Assembly (NCBI RefSeq): GCF_964340395.1
Contig: NC_135551.1
Coordinates: forward strand, 1 to 64,000
Direction: 5' to 3'
Origin: Glandiceps talaboti
Taxonomy: Eukaryota; Hemichordata; Enteropneusta; Spengelidae
DNA length: 64,000 bases
The notes beneath the pieces were generated by a model. It was given only the letters and a program-made list of their open reading frames with translations. It did no database searches and was not told where the DNA came from. This document shows positions 1 through 12,505 of the stretch, piece after piece. Numbering within the stretch: the first letter of the stretch is position 1; every line of letters starts with the position of its first letter. The position numbers and the translations under genes are program-made.

Positions 1-352
1 GATAGAATAGTTAGTTAGAATAGTTAGATAGAATAGTTAGATAGAATAGTTAGATAGAATAGTTAGTTAGAAAAGTTGATATAGAATAGTTAGATAGAAT
101 AGTTAGTTAGTTAGAATAGTTAGATAGAATAGTTAGATAGAATAGTTAGTTAGTTAGAATAGTTAGATAGAATAGTTAGATAGAATAGTTAGATAGAATA
201 GTTAGTTAGAATAGTTAGAATAGTTAGTTAGAATAGTTAGATAGAATAGTCAGTTAGAATAGTTAGATAGAATAGTCAGTTAGAATAGTTAGATAGAATA
301 GTTAGATAGAATAGTTAGATAGATAGAATAGTTAGATAGAATAGTTAGATAG
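1..352. repeat. Tandem repeat of GATAGAATAGTTA-like units
   Basis: The stretch is built from short units of the type GATAGAATAGTTA and GTTAGAATAGTTA with small length variants. It continues past the left edge of the window. Open frames across it are artefacts of the repeat. Confidence 0.95.
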
Positions 353-387
353 AAACAAATACGGAAATACAACACTCCTCAATACTA

Positions 388-1066
388 CACTACACTACAC
401 TACACTACACTACACTATAATGTAGTATAGTATATACTATTGTATAGTATAGTATAGTATAGTATAGTATAGTATAGTATAGTATAGTATAGTATAGTAT
501 AGTATAGTATAGTATAGTATAGTATAGTAAAGTATAGTATAGTATTGTATAGTATAGTATAGTATTGTATAGTATAGTATAGTATAGTATAGTATAGTAT
601 AGTATAGTATAGTATAGTATAGTATAGTATAGTATAGTATAGTATAGTATAGTATAGTAAAGTATAGTATAGTATAGTATAGTATAGTATAGTATAGTAT
701 AGTATAGTATAGTATACTAGTAGTATAGTATAGTATAGTATAGTATAGTATAGTATGATATAGTATAGTATAGTAGAGTATACTATATTATAGTATAGCA
801 TAATACATGTATATATAAAAAGCATAGTATAATATATAGTATATATTGTAGAGTATAGTATATAGTATAGTATACTATATAGCATAGCATGGTATATAGT
901 ATATAGCATAGTATAGTATATATTGTATAGTATGGTATATAGTATAGTATAATGTAGTGTATAGTATACAATACCATTCTGTATAGTATAGTATAGTATA
1001 GTATAGTATAGTATAGTATAGTATAGTATAGTATAGTATAGTATAGTATAGTATAGTATAGTATAG
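388..1066. repeat. Pentanucleotide microsatellite (AGTAT)n
   Basis: A short (ACTAC)n run (about 388-415) passes into about 650 bp of (AGTAT)n, imperfect around 720-960. The Tyr/Leu/Ile-rich frames on the minus strand are translations of the repeat, not genes. Confidence 0.95.
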
Positions 1067-1068
1067 GA

Positions 1069-1148
1069 GACCGATTTTTGAATTAGAAGACCGACACTTG
1101 AATTAGAAGACCGACACTTGAACTAGAAGACCAATTTTTGAATTAGAA
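1069..1148. repeat. Four tandem copies of a 20-bp unit
   Basis: Four consecutive 20-bp units, each starting GACC and ending TTAGAA, directly follow the pentanucleotide array. Confidence 0.85.
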
Positions 1149-1169
1149 AAATACGATCGGGTCGACAAA

Positions 1170-2040
<871 letters not shown>

Positions 2041-2101
2041 TGAAAAACCGATCAGTCAGTCCTTGCGTGGTTTGATACTGACATAAAATTCAATACTGTA
2101 G

Positions 2102-2106
<5 letters not shown>

Positions 2107-2158
<52 letters not shown>
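2107..2158. repeat. (AT)n microsatellite
   Basis: About 50 bp of AT dinucleotide repeat. Confidence 0.95.
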
Positions 2159-2159
<1 letters not shown>

Positions 2160-2162
<3 letters not shown>

Positions 2163-3630
2163 TCTATTATTATGTATTATAATTGTTTTTTGGGGGTTTG
2201 TGTAGTTGTTTTTGACTATAGAATGATGTACTTTTTACATTATTTCATGTCAAATAAAATATTGATACTGTAAAATTTTGAACAGTTTTATGGTAACCCT
2301 ATTTTTTCTGTTTATCCTTACTCAACAGACCCAGCTTTTCAGTTCCAATATTAAAATACCTTTATGTTTTAATTTTCGTCCGCCCTCAATATGTTGTGAA
2401 ATAGCGTCCTCTCTGACAAGAAGGAATACGTTTCTGGACGTAGACACTGTGTCTATCGACATCATCTACAGTTATGGCATCGAAGAAACTTGTTCACGAA
2501 AAGTACATTTCCTTATATAATTATGGCAGTTATTCAAGATGGGGGGGGGTGTAAGAAAAGCTGAGAAGGGCTTGTTTCTAGGAATCCAATGAAAAGATGA
2601 CTGAAAGGAGGAAAAGGAGAGGCAAAGAAACATGAATTCAAAGATGATTTTTTATTTATATACTTTTTTAAATCAACCGATCGACCGACCGACCAAAATT
2701 TTCCATGGAAAAAAACAAAAAACATTTTTAAACATTAGGATCTCCCCTACACACCAACCTTGGTGACACCAGGTCGAATAAATAATAGTGGGTGTTTTTG
2801 CGATTTCCTAGCTTTATAATGTTATTCATGTTTTTATCAGATAACATCTCTAGTTGATAAAGTTTTAAATCAAAACTATCGTCTTTGTAGCTTACCAACT
2901 TTGAAATTATTAGTGCACAGCTAATCCTTGATCAAACTGGTAGGCTATTTGGCAAATTACTAGTGACATATTTCCATAACCAGTGTAAATATCTACTCAC
3001 TGACAAATGGTAATACACCAACCGTTAGTCGGATTGGTAGGTGTCAGTTAGTGAACTAAAAGACTTTTTAAGTTAACGTGAATGTTGGTGGCGCTATACT
3101 ACTGAGAAAGCATGAACGTACGTATAAAACATCTTGGTAATATAGTTTTGTGTACAATGTATCTGGATGCGTAACCAAGTTGCGGCAAACATTGAACGCA
3201 AGACGCACATAAAGACCACCATGCAAATAAACAATAAACAGAGGATACATTGCATTTATTAATCAAACGTTAATACATGTCAACACAATATACTAGGAAA
3301 TTCCCTTTCCCCGTCTATCTTTCTGTGTAAAGACTTTTTAAGTTTTACTGTTCGTCACCGTGGTCTCTGCATGGACGTACGAGTGGGGTGGGGTGCACGG
3401 GGTGGGGTGGCACAAACAATAATTACGTAATCAAACGCTATATACATAATATATAACTGTCAGTCAGTCGACGTAGGAAGATTACGCAGTGGGGTTTGAC
3501 CTTTACTTGCACACGACAGCGCATGACAATCCGGAAGAAAAACATTGTGGGTTATACTTCCATGATAATACGTAACCTTTGTTTTCATTTTTTTGTGTGT
3601 GTACACATAGCGGTCAGTGAACACACATAA
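2160..3630. other. AT-rich stretch with no recognised gene
   Basis: Open frames here are short and show no motif I recognise. Short (GACC)n near 2680-2692 and a G-rich run near 3385-3410 are the only local features. Confidence 0.6.
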
Positions 3631-3632
3631 GT

Positions 3633-3763
3633 TATGTACATAAAGCAGAATGTAAAGCCAACGACTACTATTAAACCCTACTATTACACCCGACGATCCT
3701 TCTGGTGAAACGGTCCGTAGTGTAAATCAACAATGTAATATCAGACTCGTCTTCTTTCATTTG

Positions 3764-3854
<91 letters not shown>

Positions 3855-3874
3855 TAGTGTGGAGTTTATGTCTG

Positions 3875-3928
<54 letters not shown>

Positions 3929-3975
3929 CTAATAGTAGGGTTTAATAGTAGTCGTTGGCTTTACATTCTGCTTTA

Positions 3976-3983
<8 letters not shown>
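3633..3983. repeat. Perfect 54-bp inverted repeat around (AT)n
   Basis: Positions 3633-3686 and 3930-3983 are exact reverse complements over 54 bp. The roughly 240-bp spacer holds two long (AT)n tracts (about 3768-3850 and 3878-3926) separated by a piece at 3851-3880 that resembles part of the neighbouring PLE sequence at 4412-4442. The structure could fold into a long hairpin or cruciform. It may have arisen by template switching at the AT tract. Confidence 0.9.
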
Positions 3984-4011
<28 letters not shown>

Positions 4012-4014
<3 letters not shown>

Positions 4015-4990
4015 CTCGGTGAGTATCAATCTGCTAAGACAGTGCTCTATACCGCAGTGGCAGAGCGTAATAGTTTTGGTAGTACTGGAACTCTTTCTTG
4101 GTTGTAACTCGGAGTTTCACGCATTGTGCGATCATCAGACAACTCTGGTTTCTACTCTCTGGGTGTGCTGTTTATATAGAGTGTAGACAATAGAAATATC
4201 ATCACTATTGTCTGTGTTGGTGGGTTGGTGTTGTGTGTGTGGAGGTGTTGGTTGTTATTGTGTGAGTTATTGGGTGCGGATAAGTTGGTGTTGGCGGGTT
4301 GTTACATGTTGGGCTAGTTAGTTAACAGGTTTAGTTTAGGTGATAGATGCTCTATTGAAGTTGGACAAATAAAACTTATTCTCGTGTCGGCATTTGGATA
4401 TCAACTCAGTTCTTTTGTTTAGTGTGGAGTTTTTGTCTGCTTTAATAATGGTTAGTTTTTCGGTTAAACACAGGTTGCATCGTTTTGTTTTATTGGTGTA
4501 TGCGTGGGCTGTCTTGCTGATGGACCAGGATACGGAAAAGGGCTCGTTGTTTCTTTTCAGTTTCCAAATGTGTTTTGATAGTTCTGTGTTGTTTTCGTGT
4601 TTTTCATGTTTGAATGACTGTTTGTGGTTGGCGTATCTCTGCTTGAAGTTGTTCTCTGTTAGACCGATATATACTTTTGTTGTTGTTTTTTCCGTGGACG
4701 GTGGCTTGGTATACGATGTTTTCCGTTTGGCATTGTCTGTGCTGGTCGAGTTTTTGTTCAAAGGGCAGGTGTCTTTCTGTCTGCAATTACAAGGTTTTTG
4801 AGTGGGTTTAGTTTCGCTGTTGGAGATGGTGGCGTTGTGCGCTTTGATTATGGTAGCCATGTTTGGCATGCAGCTATAACTGACTTTGACATTGTTTCTG
4901 TTGAATATTTTGTGTAACTTGGAGTCTGCTGGTAAATGTTTTGCGATTAGGTTGAGGAGAATGCCAAACGGAAAACAGACACTCACAATA
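4012..4990 (-). pseudogene. Penelope-like element, 3' fragment (GIY-YIG endonuclease region), decayed
   Basis: On the minus strand the translation holds features of the C-terminal endonuclease of Penelope-like retroelements: a phrase ending HKIFNRNNVKVSYSCMPNM, a cysteine cluster CNCRQKDTCPLN, the GIY-YIG core (NIVYQATV followed by VYIGLTENNFKQRYANHK) and HIWKLK. The two halves of the GIY-YIG core are in different frames (NIVYQATV around 4690-4720, VYIGL around 4655-4670), so at least two indels have broken the reading frame. No reverse transcriptase domain is found upstream, so the copy is 5'-truncated near 4990. Its 3' end runs into an AT microsatellite at about 4012. The 3' untranslated part carries the hammerhead motif annotated separately. 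PLE assignment is firm; the subfamily is not determined. Confidence 0.85.
4101..4143 (-). ncRNA. Hammerhead ribozyme motif in the PLE 3' region
   Basis: Read on the minus strand from 4143 to 4101, the order is: stem I 5' arm GTTGT; core CTGATGA; stem II CGCA-loop CAA-TGCG (four pairs, with a T-T mismatch next to the core); core GAAA; a minimal stem III AC/GT closed by a five-base loop; cleavage triplet GTT; stem I 3' arm ACAAC. All core boxes are present. Minimal stem III is typical of the hammerheads known from Penelope-like retroelements. It lies downstream of, and on the same strand as, the PLE endonuclease remnant. The unpaired T-T at the base of stem II may reduce activity. Confidence 0.85.
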
Positions 4991-5199
4991 CACCCAGACA
5001 CTTGTTCGTTAACGGTTAGGATGGGGTTTTGGTAAAGATTCGATAGCTGAACTACATATATTTCTTCATTTGAGACATTCATAATGATTAAAACATTCAA
5101 TTCTAATGTCAATAAATGAATAAAAATGATTATAAACTGAAATGGAACCGACATCTTTACTGAATAACAACAACTTAGCTGTAATTCACGTGTACGAAT

Positions 5200-5597
5200 A
5201 TTCATAACAAGAGAGATGGCATAGCCAATATTTATTTACTCTAGTAAGTATTTACCCTTGTAAGTTATAAATATTTATTTACCTGAAAATGTCATAATCC
5301 TTCCGATAATCCCAGTAGTCTGAGAGAGTGGAACAAGAATTGTGTCATTAAATTAATCGCACGCTCTGAACCTATGCATATGTTACACTTTGTTTTTACT
5401 AGAATAAAGATGACAACGTGAAAAATAATCCCATAAATAATCCCACACACCATTGATCTAAGAAGGAATATCGTACGAACCATAGGTTTTTTTGTCTAAT
5501 AGATTCTCCTGCGACTCGCATCAGACTAATAGAATTCAATGCCCCTCTGTAATGAGACTGAATATCTCACATGAGTTTTGGTAAAAAACCTTTACCA
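5200..5597. other. AT-rich spacer, nothing recognised
   Basis: Only short open frames without motifs are seen. Confidence 0.5.
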
Positions 5598-6020
5598 ACG
5601 AGTGTGAGATACTCCATCTTAGACCATTGGTGTATAGGATTATTTTCCTAACGAGTGTGAGATACTCCATCTTAGACCATTGGTGTATGAGATTATTTTC
5701 CCAACGAGTATGAGATACTCCATCTTAGACCATTGGTGTATTGCATTATTTTCTCAACAAGTGTGAGATACTCCATGTTAGACCATTGGTGTATTGCAAT
5801 ATTTTCTCAACAAGTGTGAGATACTCCATGTTAGACCATTGGTGTATGGGATTATTTTCCCAACGAGTGTGACATACTCCATATTAGACCATTAGTGTGT
5901 GGGATTATTTTCTCAACAAGTGTGAGATACTCCATCTTAGACCATTAGTGTGTGGGATTATTTTCCTAACGAGTATGAGATACACCATCTTAAACCATTG
6001 TGTGTTGGATTATTCATACA
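5598..6020. repeat. Minisatellite, 53-bp unit, about 8 copies
   Basis: The phrase GTGTGAGATACTCCATCTTA followed by GACCATTGGTGTAT and ATTATTTTC recurs every 53 bp, with a few substitutions per unit. Because 53 is not a multiple of three, it is not a coding repeat. The last units are the most diverged. Confidence 0.93.
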
Positions 6021-6890
6021 AAAATAAAACTGAAACATATTGGCACAGAGTGTGTGCTCGGTTTAATGTCACACTTCTTGTTTGTAGGGTTGGGAGAAAC
6101 AAACTCCCAAAGTTATGATATATTTAATCTCAGTCCATTTGGTGTTTGGGATTCTATTAGTCACCCATGTTTAATTCAAATAATGACGACAATACAAGTT
6201 TCTAATAAGCTGTGTGTTAAACTCATCTTCCGACCGCAAGAGGGCGGGCTTCGATATGATTGTCCTCTACACATGGAGTCAAGATATGTGTAACTACAAT
6301 GAATTCATCTTGTGACGTCATGATATCGTGTGAAGGCAATGTTATATAAAATAATTATATATCTAGATGTGAATCTTTAAATAGACAATGGAATTCAAAC
6401 ACAGGAGTACATTTTGTTTCCCTTTTTTACTCGTCGTAAGTAAAACTACACTCAATTGAGTTGAGATATTCTGGCGCGTAAAAGTACCAACACATTTTTG
6501 TAAATATTTCGATATTTTAAAGTCCTCCTCTATAATATCAGGAAATGTTCTTTTCTAATTAGAACTATTTGTCAGAGTATGTCATTCAATCCATAACATT
6601 TAGCAAGTCAATATATGAATTTCAAGGGTTTCTATCCTCTCTTGGTATGGTCGGCTTGTTACCATGGCAATATCATTAAAACACATGGCGGGACAGGTGT
6701 AACAGCCAACCAGTTATAAATCACTTATATTTCTAGAATTAGAAATGGTAGTGTCTTGCTGGGTACGCGCTCTTCTTAAGACATTCACATAGTTAAATAA
6801 TCACAGTTAAATAAATAACAACAATCATAACATTTACATATAATTTGAATATTTATTTCACCATGAGTCATGATACACGATTTACAAGTA
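6021..6890. other. Spacer with no recognised gene
   Basis: The ORF at 6000-6293 begins in the last minisatellite unit and has no recognisable domain. Nothing else stands out. Confidence 0.5.
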
Positions 6891-6892
6891 CC

Positions 6893-7328
6893 ACTAAAGA
6901 TTTGGCTACATTTTCGGCCAATTGACGAGCCTGTAAGTACAGACTTGGTTGATGAAGTATCGTCCAATTGGCTAGCGTGTACGTGTCAGTGCAGACTATG
7001 ACTGGTAGACTTTCGGCCAATGGGTTAGCTGTAAGTTGACCTGGCTACATTTTCGGCCAATGGGCTAGCTTGTAAGTTGACCTGGCTACATTTTCGGCCA
7101 ATGGGCTAGCTTGTAAGTTGACCTGGCTACATTTTCGGCCAATGGACTAGCTTGTAAGTTGACCTGGCTACATTTTCGGCCAATTGACTAGCTTGTAAGT
7201 TGACCTGGCTACATTTTCGGCCAATTGACTAGCTTGTAAGTTGACCTGGCTACATTTTCGGCCAATTGACTAGCTTGTAAGTTGACCTGGCTACATTTTC
7301 GGCCAATTGACTAGCTTGTAAGTACAGC
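6893..7328. repeat. Minisatellite, 41-bp unit
   Basis: A unit containing GACCTGGCTACATTTTCGGC and TAGCTTGTAAGTT repeats about seven times between 7030 and 7328, alternating CCAATGGGCTAG and CCAATTGACTAG variants. Degenerate, longer-spaced copies precede it from 6893. Confidence 0.93.
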
Positions 7329-7329
7329 C

Positions 7330-9690
7330 GATCGAATAACCTTTTCTCATACATTTCTCACATGTCAGAGATAAAATATAGATTTTGTGATAATATTTTT
7401 CTTTCAAATCGAATCTCAATAAAATAAAGTTAACGAAAATTCTAAAAGAATTAAATTTGATTTGAAGGTTGAAGGATGTTCGATCTGAATAACTCACATT
7501 TCTGTGATGTCAAAATAACCAAAATTAAGCTATTTTGAGATGTCAAAATCATGCCCCTTGCAACACTCTGAAACTTTCCTAAATCGATATTATTTTATCT
7601 TTTCACACACATCGCGCCACCAACGTCTGTGATTGACACGTGTATTGATCAGAAACAAATATTTTTGTTTCACTACAAAAAATGGTTTGGCAGTCATTTT
7701 CAATATAATGCATTACTGGACAACTTCTTTTAACACTTCACGATTTCAAAAACGTAAAGTTAATAAATACATAAATATAATAAATAAATGTACAAACAAA
7801 ATTTATATAAAAAAAACCAAACCATATTGATAATAAGATGTGTTCTATGTTTTCAGTCGTGAGGTTATAATGTCTGGCACTGAATAACCGAATAATGTAA
7901 AATCTAGTTCATATTTCTTGTATAGCCTGGCAAGGTTACTTAGAGATACTGTAGAGTAATATTCAGTGTAGATTTCGGAGCTAGAACTATTAGTCACGTG
8001 GGCGTCATTCTCGTACCCCGGGAACGACACTACGTCACTAGCATTAACCAGTTTTAGAACGTTGGTGGCGTCCTCCTTTAAGTACTCAAATTTTCCAATA
8101 AAATTTTTCCAATAAAATCATAATTAATGTTACAACATTGGTCTCCAGTGCATATCCATTCGTTGGAAGGTTGTTCTGGGGTCGATCAAGTAGCGAACGA
8201 AGTCTGAAAAAGTCACAGAATTGACCGATTCTTGAGATAATCTTCTTCAGTTTTTCATTAGTATATTGTAGCATAGCGTCTGAACGTTTTGGGTTCAAAT
8301 TTGTCTCTGTATGCAGACAGTATTCGAAGAAAAGGTTCTCGGACAAAAAACAAAAGAAGTATACATTGCTAGACGTAGTTGGCGTTCGTAGTCTGTTAGA
8401 CCTCTTGTACGTACGTGGATGGATAATGATGGCGATGTTACATTAAGTTGAAATCATCATTGTAATATAAAGGACGTGCACTTATATCAAATCTGATACC
8501 CCTCTGTCTTGCTTGATTACAGCCTGACTTGATTTGTTGGTGTCTTTCTGTCTGTGAAGCAGTCATATCAATCTCCTTTTAAGTGTCTTGACGAAATATC
8601 TGTACATTCATGTACGGCACATTTCTTGATAGTGGAGACGTAATGTTGGGATCGTCTGACTGCGTAATATTTCGGGTACGGGTATCTCCATCGGAGGATA
8701 CACCTGTGGTAAATGGTAAAAAAAACATATTTGAGTATACAAATAGAAAAAAATGTATATCATAATTAGAATGAAGTTTCAGAATTGCACTTAAAGTCAT
8801 GTGTGAGAGAGAGAAAGAGAGAGCGAGTGAGAGAGAGAGAGTAGATATATTTCACCATTCCGTACGAATCACCACCTTTATCTATAAATAGAAACAAAGT
8901 GACGTCATGATATGTTTATGGATTATAGTGTACAATCCGAGGTCTGTGAATATCCTCCACTGATTATCAATTATTATCAGTACACCTGCACTGTTACACT
9001 TTACAATGCATCGTCTGTCACTTCAGGTAGTGGAAAGGGATGAGAAGATCGCCCACAACGGCTGATCTTTCAGTCTATTGCCGCACTGGCTGGTATATAT
9101 TCAGTTTTGGAGTTAAAATATAAGAATAACAGTTTAATGTGTAACTGGTGTCATAACGTTATGTGATACATAAATCTAAATGATACATGTATGTACCCAC
9201 ACAATACACAGATAACACACTCAGTCTCAATATCAATCAATTTATAAGAACTCAAAATGACGTCATTTTGTTGACCATTGACCTACTTATGACATCTTTT
9301 TACATTCAAAACGTTTGAAATATTTTTATGATGGATGATAATTCATAGAATATAGTAATTATGCTTTAAATGCTACTTTATATGACTTTGACATTGTTTT
9401 ACAGGCATTAAAGTTTCACAGTAAACTCATGTCAACCAATAGCAATACATGGAATTTCGGTTTTCTCGTGATATAACAAAATGCCCAATGCAAGATTGCG
9501 AGAGTGGTACCTAATTTGTAGTCATTTCTGACATGATATCTCAGCCTTATTTGGTGAGAAATTTACAGTCGCCAATTTTGGAAAATTAACTTTGCTCTCG
9601 ACTTGTTATATCCGGGCTGATTTCAATTGAATCAGTATTTTGAATATAACATGATTGTATTTAAAAAAGTCATTGTCAAGTAATAGATAT
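7330..9690. other. Low-copy-looking stretch without a recognised gene
   Basis: Open frames of 60-90 codons on both strands carry no motif I recognise. A short GA-rich tract lies at about 8806-8842. This is one of the few parts of the window with no visible internal repeat. Confidence 0.5.
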
Positions 9691-9967
9691 ATTGTATCAG
9701 CAGCGTTTTATTGATAGATATGTTGGCAAGTCACAACTACTATAATATTTAAAAAAAAAAAAGTGAGTGAGTGAGTGATTACGAAACAATGAGTTGAACG
9801 CGTTAGTAGCCAGCGACGGTGTTTGGAAACCATAGCAACACACATTCCAAACATTTTGAAGACTAAGATATAAAGAAATCTCCCAAAGAGACGATGGCAG
9901 TCTAACCTTGCCCTGATGTTTGCACATAGCTATGAATATAGAATCGAAGTACACAATAATGGACAAA

Positions 9968-10077
9968 TTGACAGATAGACAGACAGATATACATACATAC
10001 AGAGACAAACTCACATACATACATACATACATACATACATACATACATACATACATACATACATACATACATACATA

Positions 10078-10138
<61 letters not shown>

Positions 10139-10142
10139 TATA
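9968..10142. repeat. Compound microsatellite (TACA)n-(GACA)n
   Basis: CATA units (about 10010-10077) pass into GACA units (about 10078-10140). The Cys/Val/Tyr/Met-rich minus-strand frames are translations of this repeat. Confidence 0.97.
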
Positions 10143-10307
10143 TCTACAAACACTTTACCATAAAAGGAAAACGGAAAGTCACATTATATTTCACTTATAA
10201 TTCGTAGAAATCCACATTCGGTAAACATGTAGCATTAGGTCATCACATGCCAATTGTTAACTTTGTTATCAACATATTCTATACGTAGGCAAGCAACAGA
10301 AAACAAC

Positions 10308-11146
10308 ATGGCGTCTAAAGGGTTGTCGGTTCTCGAGAGAGTCAACGAAAATTTCCTGTTATGTGGCATTTGTTTGGAGAGATATAAAAACCCTAAAATT
10401 CTACCATGTCTACACAGTTTCTGTGAGTCATGTTTGGTAACATTGGTGGAGAAATGTGGTGGTGATGTGATCATCTGTCCTACATGTCGACGATCCGTTC
10501 AACTACTGGAGAACGGCGTAACAGGTATTCCTCTGATTCGTTTGTACATGAATTAACTGAAACTTTCAGAAAACGAGACGAATGGTCAGCTGATTCAAGG
10601 AAATGTGAGGGATGTCAGGAGGGAGAAAGTGTTAAACATTGTGTAGAGTGTGGCGTTGATATGTGTAGAAGTTGTGCGGCTTCACACGGTCGATTTCCTG
10701 CTACGAGATCACATCCTTTAATGACATTGGAAGAATTTCAGTCCGCCAAGTCCGATGACCCTATCTCAGTTCGGCCACCTTTATACTGTACCTGCCACCC
10801 AGGCAATCAGCTTGAATTATTCTGTGATACCTGTGATAAAACGATATGTACGGCATGTATAGTTTTAGATCATCCACGACCAGATCATACATACAGGCAC
10901 CTGAAAGAAGCAGCCACGGAATACTCAAAGAAATTTGAAGAAATATTAAGAATATTGGAAGCAAAAGAAATCGAAGCCAAGACAAGTCAAACATCAGTCA
11001 AACAGGTGTTAGAAGCACTTGACAAGTGTTACCAGACAGAGAAACACAAGTTGAAAGACCACGCCCAAAAGACGATAGATGAAGTTATCCGTTTAATACG
11101 GCAGCCCAGAGATGACAAAGGAACAATACATTTAAGGAAGAAATAA
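10308..11146 (+). pseudogene. TRIM-like RING/B-box gene with a 1-nt frameshift and short C-terminus
   Basis: ATG at 10308 opens a frame with an N-terminal C3HC4 RING finger: CGIC, then CLHSFCESC, then CPTCR (about residues 21-63). At about 10533 one base appears to be missing. Frame 0 stops at 10556, while a second frame continues in register with two B-box zinc fingers: CEGCQEGESVKHCVECG with CRSC and H residues, then CTCHPGNQLELFCDTC with CTAC and H residues. A predicted coiled coil follows (about 10920-11090). The order RING, B-box 1, B-box 2, coiled coil is that of TRIM proteins, usually E3 ubiquitin ligases in signalling or innate immunity. The frame ends after the coiled coil, with no filamin/NHL or SPRY domain. 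No intron is seen in this stretch, so it may be a retrocopy or a one-exon family member. A sequencing error could explain the single indel. Confidence 0.85.
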
Positions 11147-11282
11147 TTAAATTTTTGAGAGCAAAATATTCAGTACAAGGATAAAAAATTTCTTTCATAG
11201 GACAAAACATTATTTTTTTGGTTCAAAATAGAAATATCATGAAGGCCCATTAAGGACATTTCCAGAAGCAAAAAAAAAAAAT

Positions 11283-11604
11283 TTATCTCGAGATAACGAG
11301 ATAGTTTCTCGAGATCTCGAAAAAATTATCTTGTTATCTCGAGAAACTATCTCGAGATCTCGAGAAACTATCTCGTTATCTCGAGAAATATCTCGCGATC
11401 TCGAGAAACTATCTCGTTATCTCGAGAAATATCTCGCGATCTCGAGAAACTATCTCGTTATCTCGAGAAATATCTCGCGATCTCGAGAAAACTATCTCGA
11501 GATCTCGAGAAACTATCTTGAGATCTCGAGAAACTATTTCGTTATCTCGAGATAGTTTCTGGGGAGAAATTGAAAAAGACAGACGGTGTCAGTGATGGTG
11601 ATAT
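11283..11604 (+). repeat. Repeat family D, copy 1, left part (TCTCGAG satellite plus core)
   Basis: About 12 units of 20-23 bp built on CTCGAGAAACTATCTCG (rich in self-complementary TCTCGAGA and GAGATCTC) are followed by a core starting GGGGAGAAATTGAAAAAGAC. The core is cut at 11604 by the LTR retrotransposon and resumes at 18805 and again at 20392. Copies at 26526 and 27397 are uninterrupted. Confidence 0.9.
11601..11604 (+). repeat. Target-site duplication ATAT, left copy
   Basis: ATAT precedes the 5' LTR and recurs at 18801-18804. The unoccupied paralogue near 26722-26732 reads GATATTAACC with a single ATAT, so the duplication is supported by an empty site. Confidence 0.85.
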
Positions 11605-12037
11605 TGTGAGCCAAGATTTCTCGCTCTCTCGATTGGTCACTTGTTGTGTTCGACAGGTGTAAGTTTGGATTTTTACATTCAAATGAGCTTTATAAGGCGA
11701 GCCACACCCCATTCGTGACACTTCCAGAACGGGCGCCTTGCCGTAGGTAGTCACTCAATGTCCCTCTCGGTCTAGCCAACGTGCGGGGTAAGAGTTTATG
11801 TACTTGTTATAATTCATTATACTTGTGTTACTTTTATTAGTCCCATTTAATGAATTATTGTTCGCCTTATGTATCTGCTTTGAGTTATGTAAACTTTCGT
11901 ATGCTTTTCTTTTTTTGTATACTCATTGTAGGTTTTTTCTAGTCGTCTATTGTCTACACGTGAGTGTGAATAAAGTCTTGTTAGAGATTGAGTGAAACAC
12001 GTCTCTCTGCCGCTGTTATTTAGTGACCCCGGTCACA
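11605..12037 (+). repeat. 5' LTR of the Ty3/Gypsy element (433 bp)
   Basis: Begins TGTGAGCC and ends GGTCACA, giving TGTGA/TCACA inverted ends. It holds a TATAAG box at 11691 and a polyadenylation signal AATAAA at 11969. By eye it differs from the 3' LTR at only two positions, which points to a recent insertion. Confidence 0.97.
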
Positions 12038-12505
12038 TTTGGCGTAGTCGGCAGGATTGCGGTGAATTGAAGACTGGTAACTCAAGCAGACTTGGTGGCG
12101 AATTGGAAACCTCGCCGTTGGAAATTGACATATATATCCTAACTGGTGACGAGCTGTCGTGTTCGACGTGAATGGAACCTACAACTCCTTGGACTGGAAG
12201 TAAACTACAACCTCGTGAGTGAAAACAAGCTACACCTTCGTGTCTACACTTTCGTGCACGTGATGTTCACGACGAGAAGTATGTATTTTGTACAATAGGG
12301 AATTATAAAAGGTGTAACAGAGATATATTGTTAATGTTTACTCTGACAGACTTTACGAAGATTAACTTTGGTTTGATACTTTGAACTTTTGATGTGACTC
12401 TATAAAGTGTTCAACACTGTAGTTAATTTGTTTAAATTTGATGTAATTAAGCTGTATACAATTTATTATTGGGCCCGAGTACTAGACTGATACAATTTAT
12501 TCAAA
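12038..12505 (+). promoter_or_regulatory. Primer-binding-site region and untranslated leader
   Basis: Directly after the LTR, TTTGGCGTAGTCGGCAGGAT is placed where a tRNA primer-binding site is expected; the TGG near its start would pair with a tRNA CCA end. I do not assign the tRNA. The remaining roughly 450 bp to the gag ATG has no ORF of note. Confidence 0.65.

Noticed and set aside
415-977. Open frames of 64-164 codons rich in Tyr, Leu and Ile
   Set aside because: They are translations of the (AGTAT)n pentanucleotide array.
5598-6020. 53-bp periodic repeats considered as a CRISPR-like array
   Set aside because: The whole 53-bp unit is conserved without variable spacers, so it is a minisatellite.
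9902-10153. Cys/Val/Met/Tyr-rich frames resembling small cysteine-rich proteins
   Set aside because: They translate TACA and GACA tetranucleotide repeats; the same pattern recurs at each TACA array (20.5, 21.2, 24.1, 26.5 kb).
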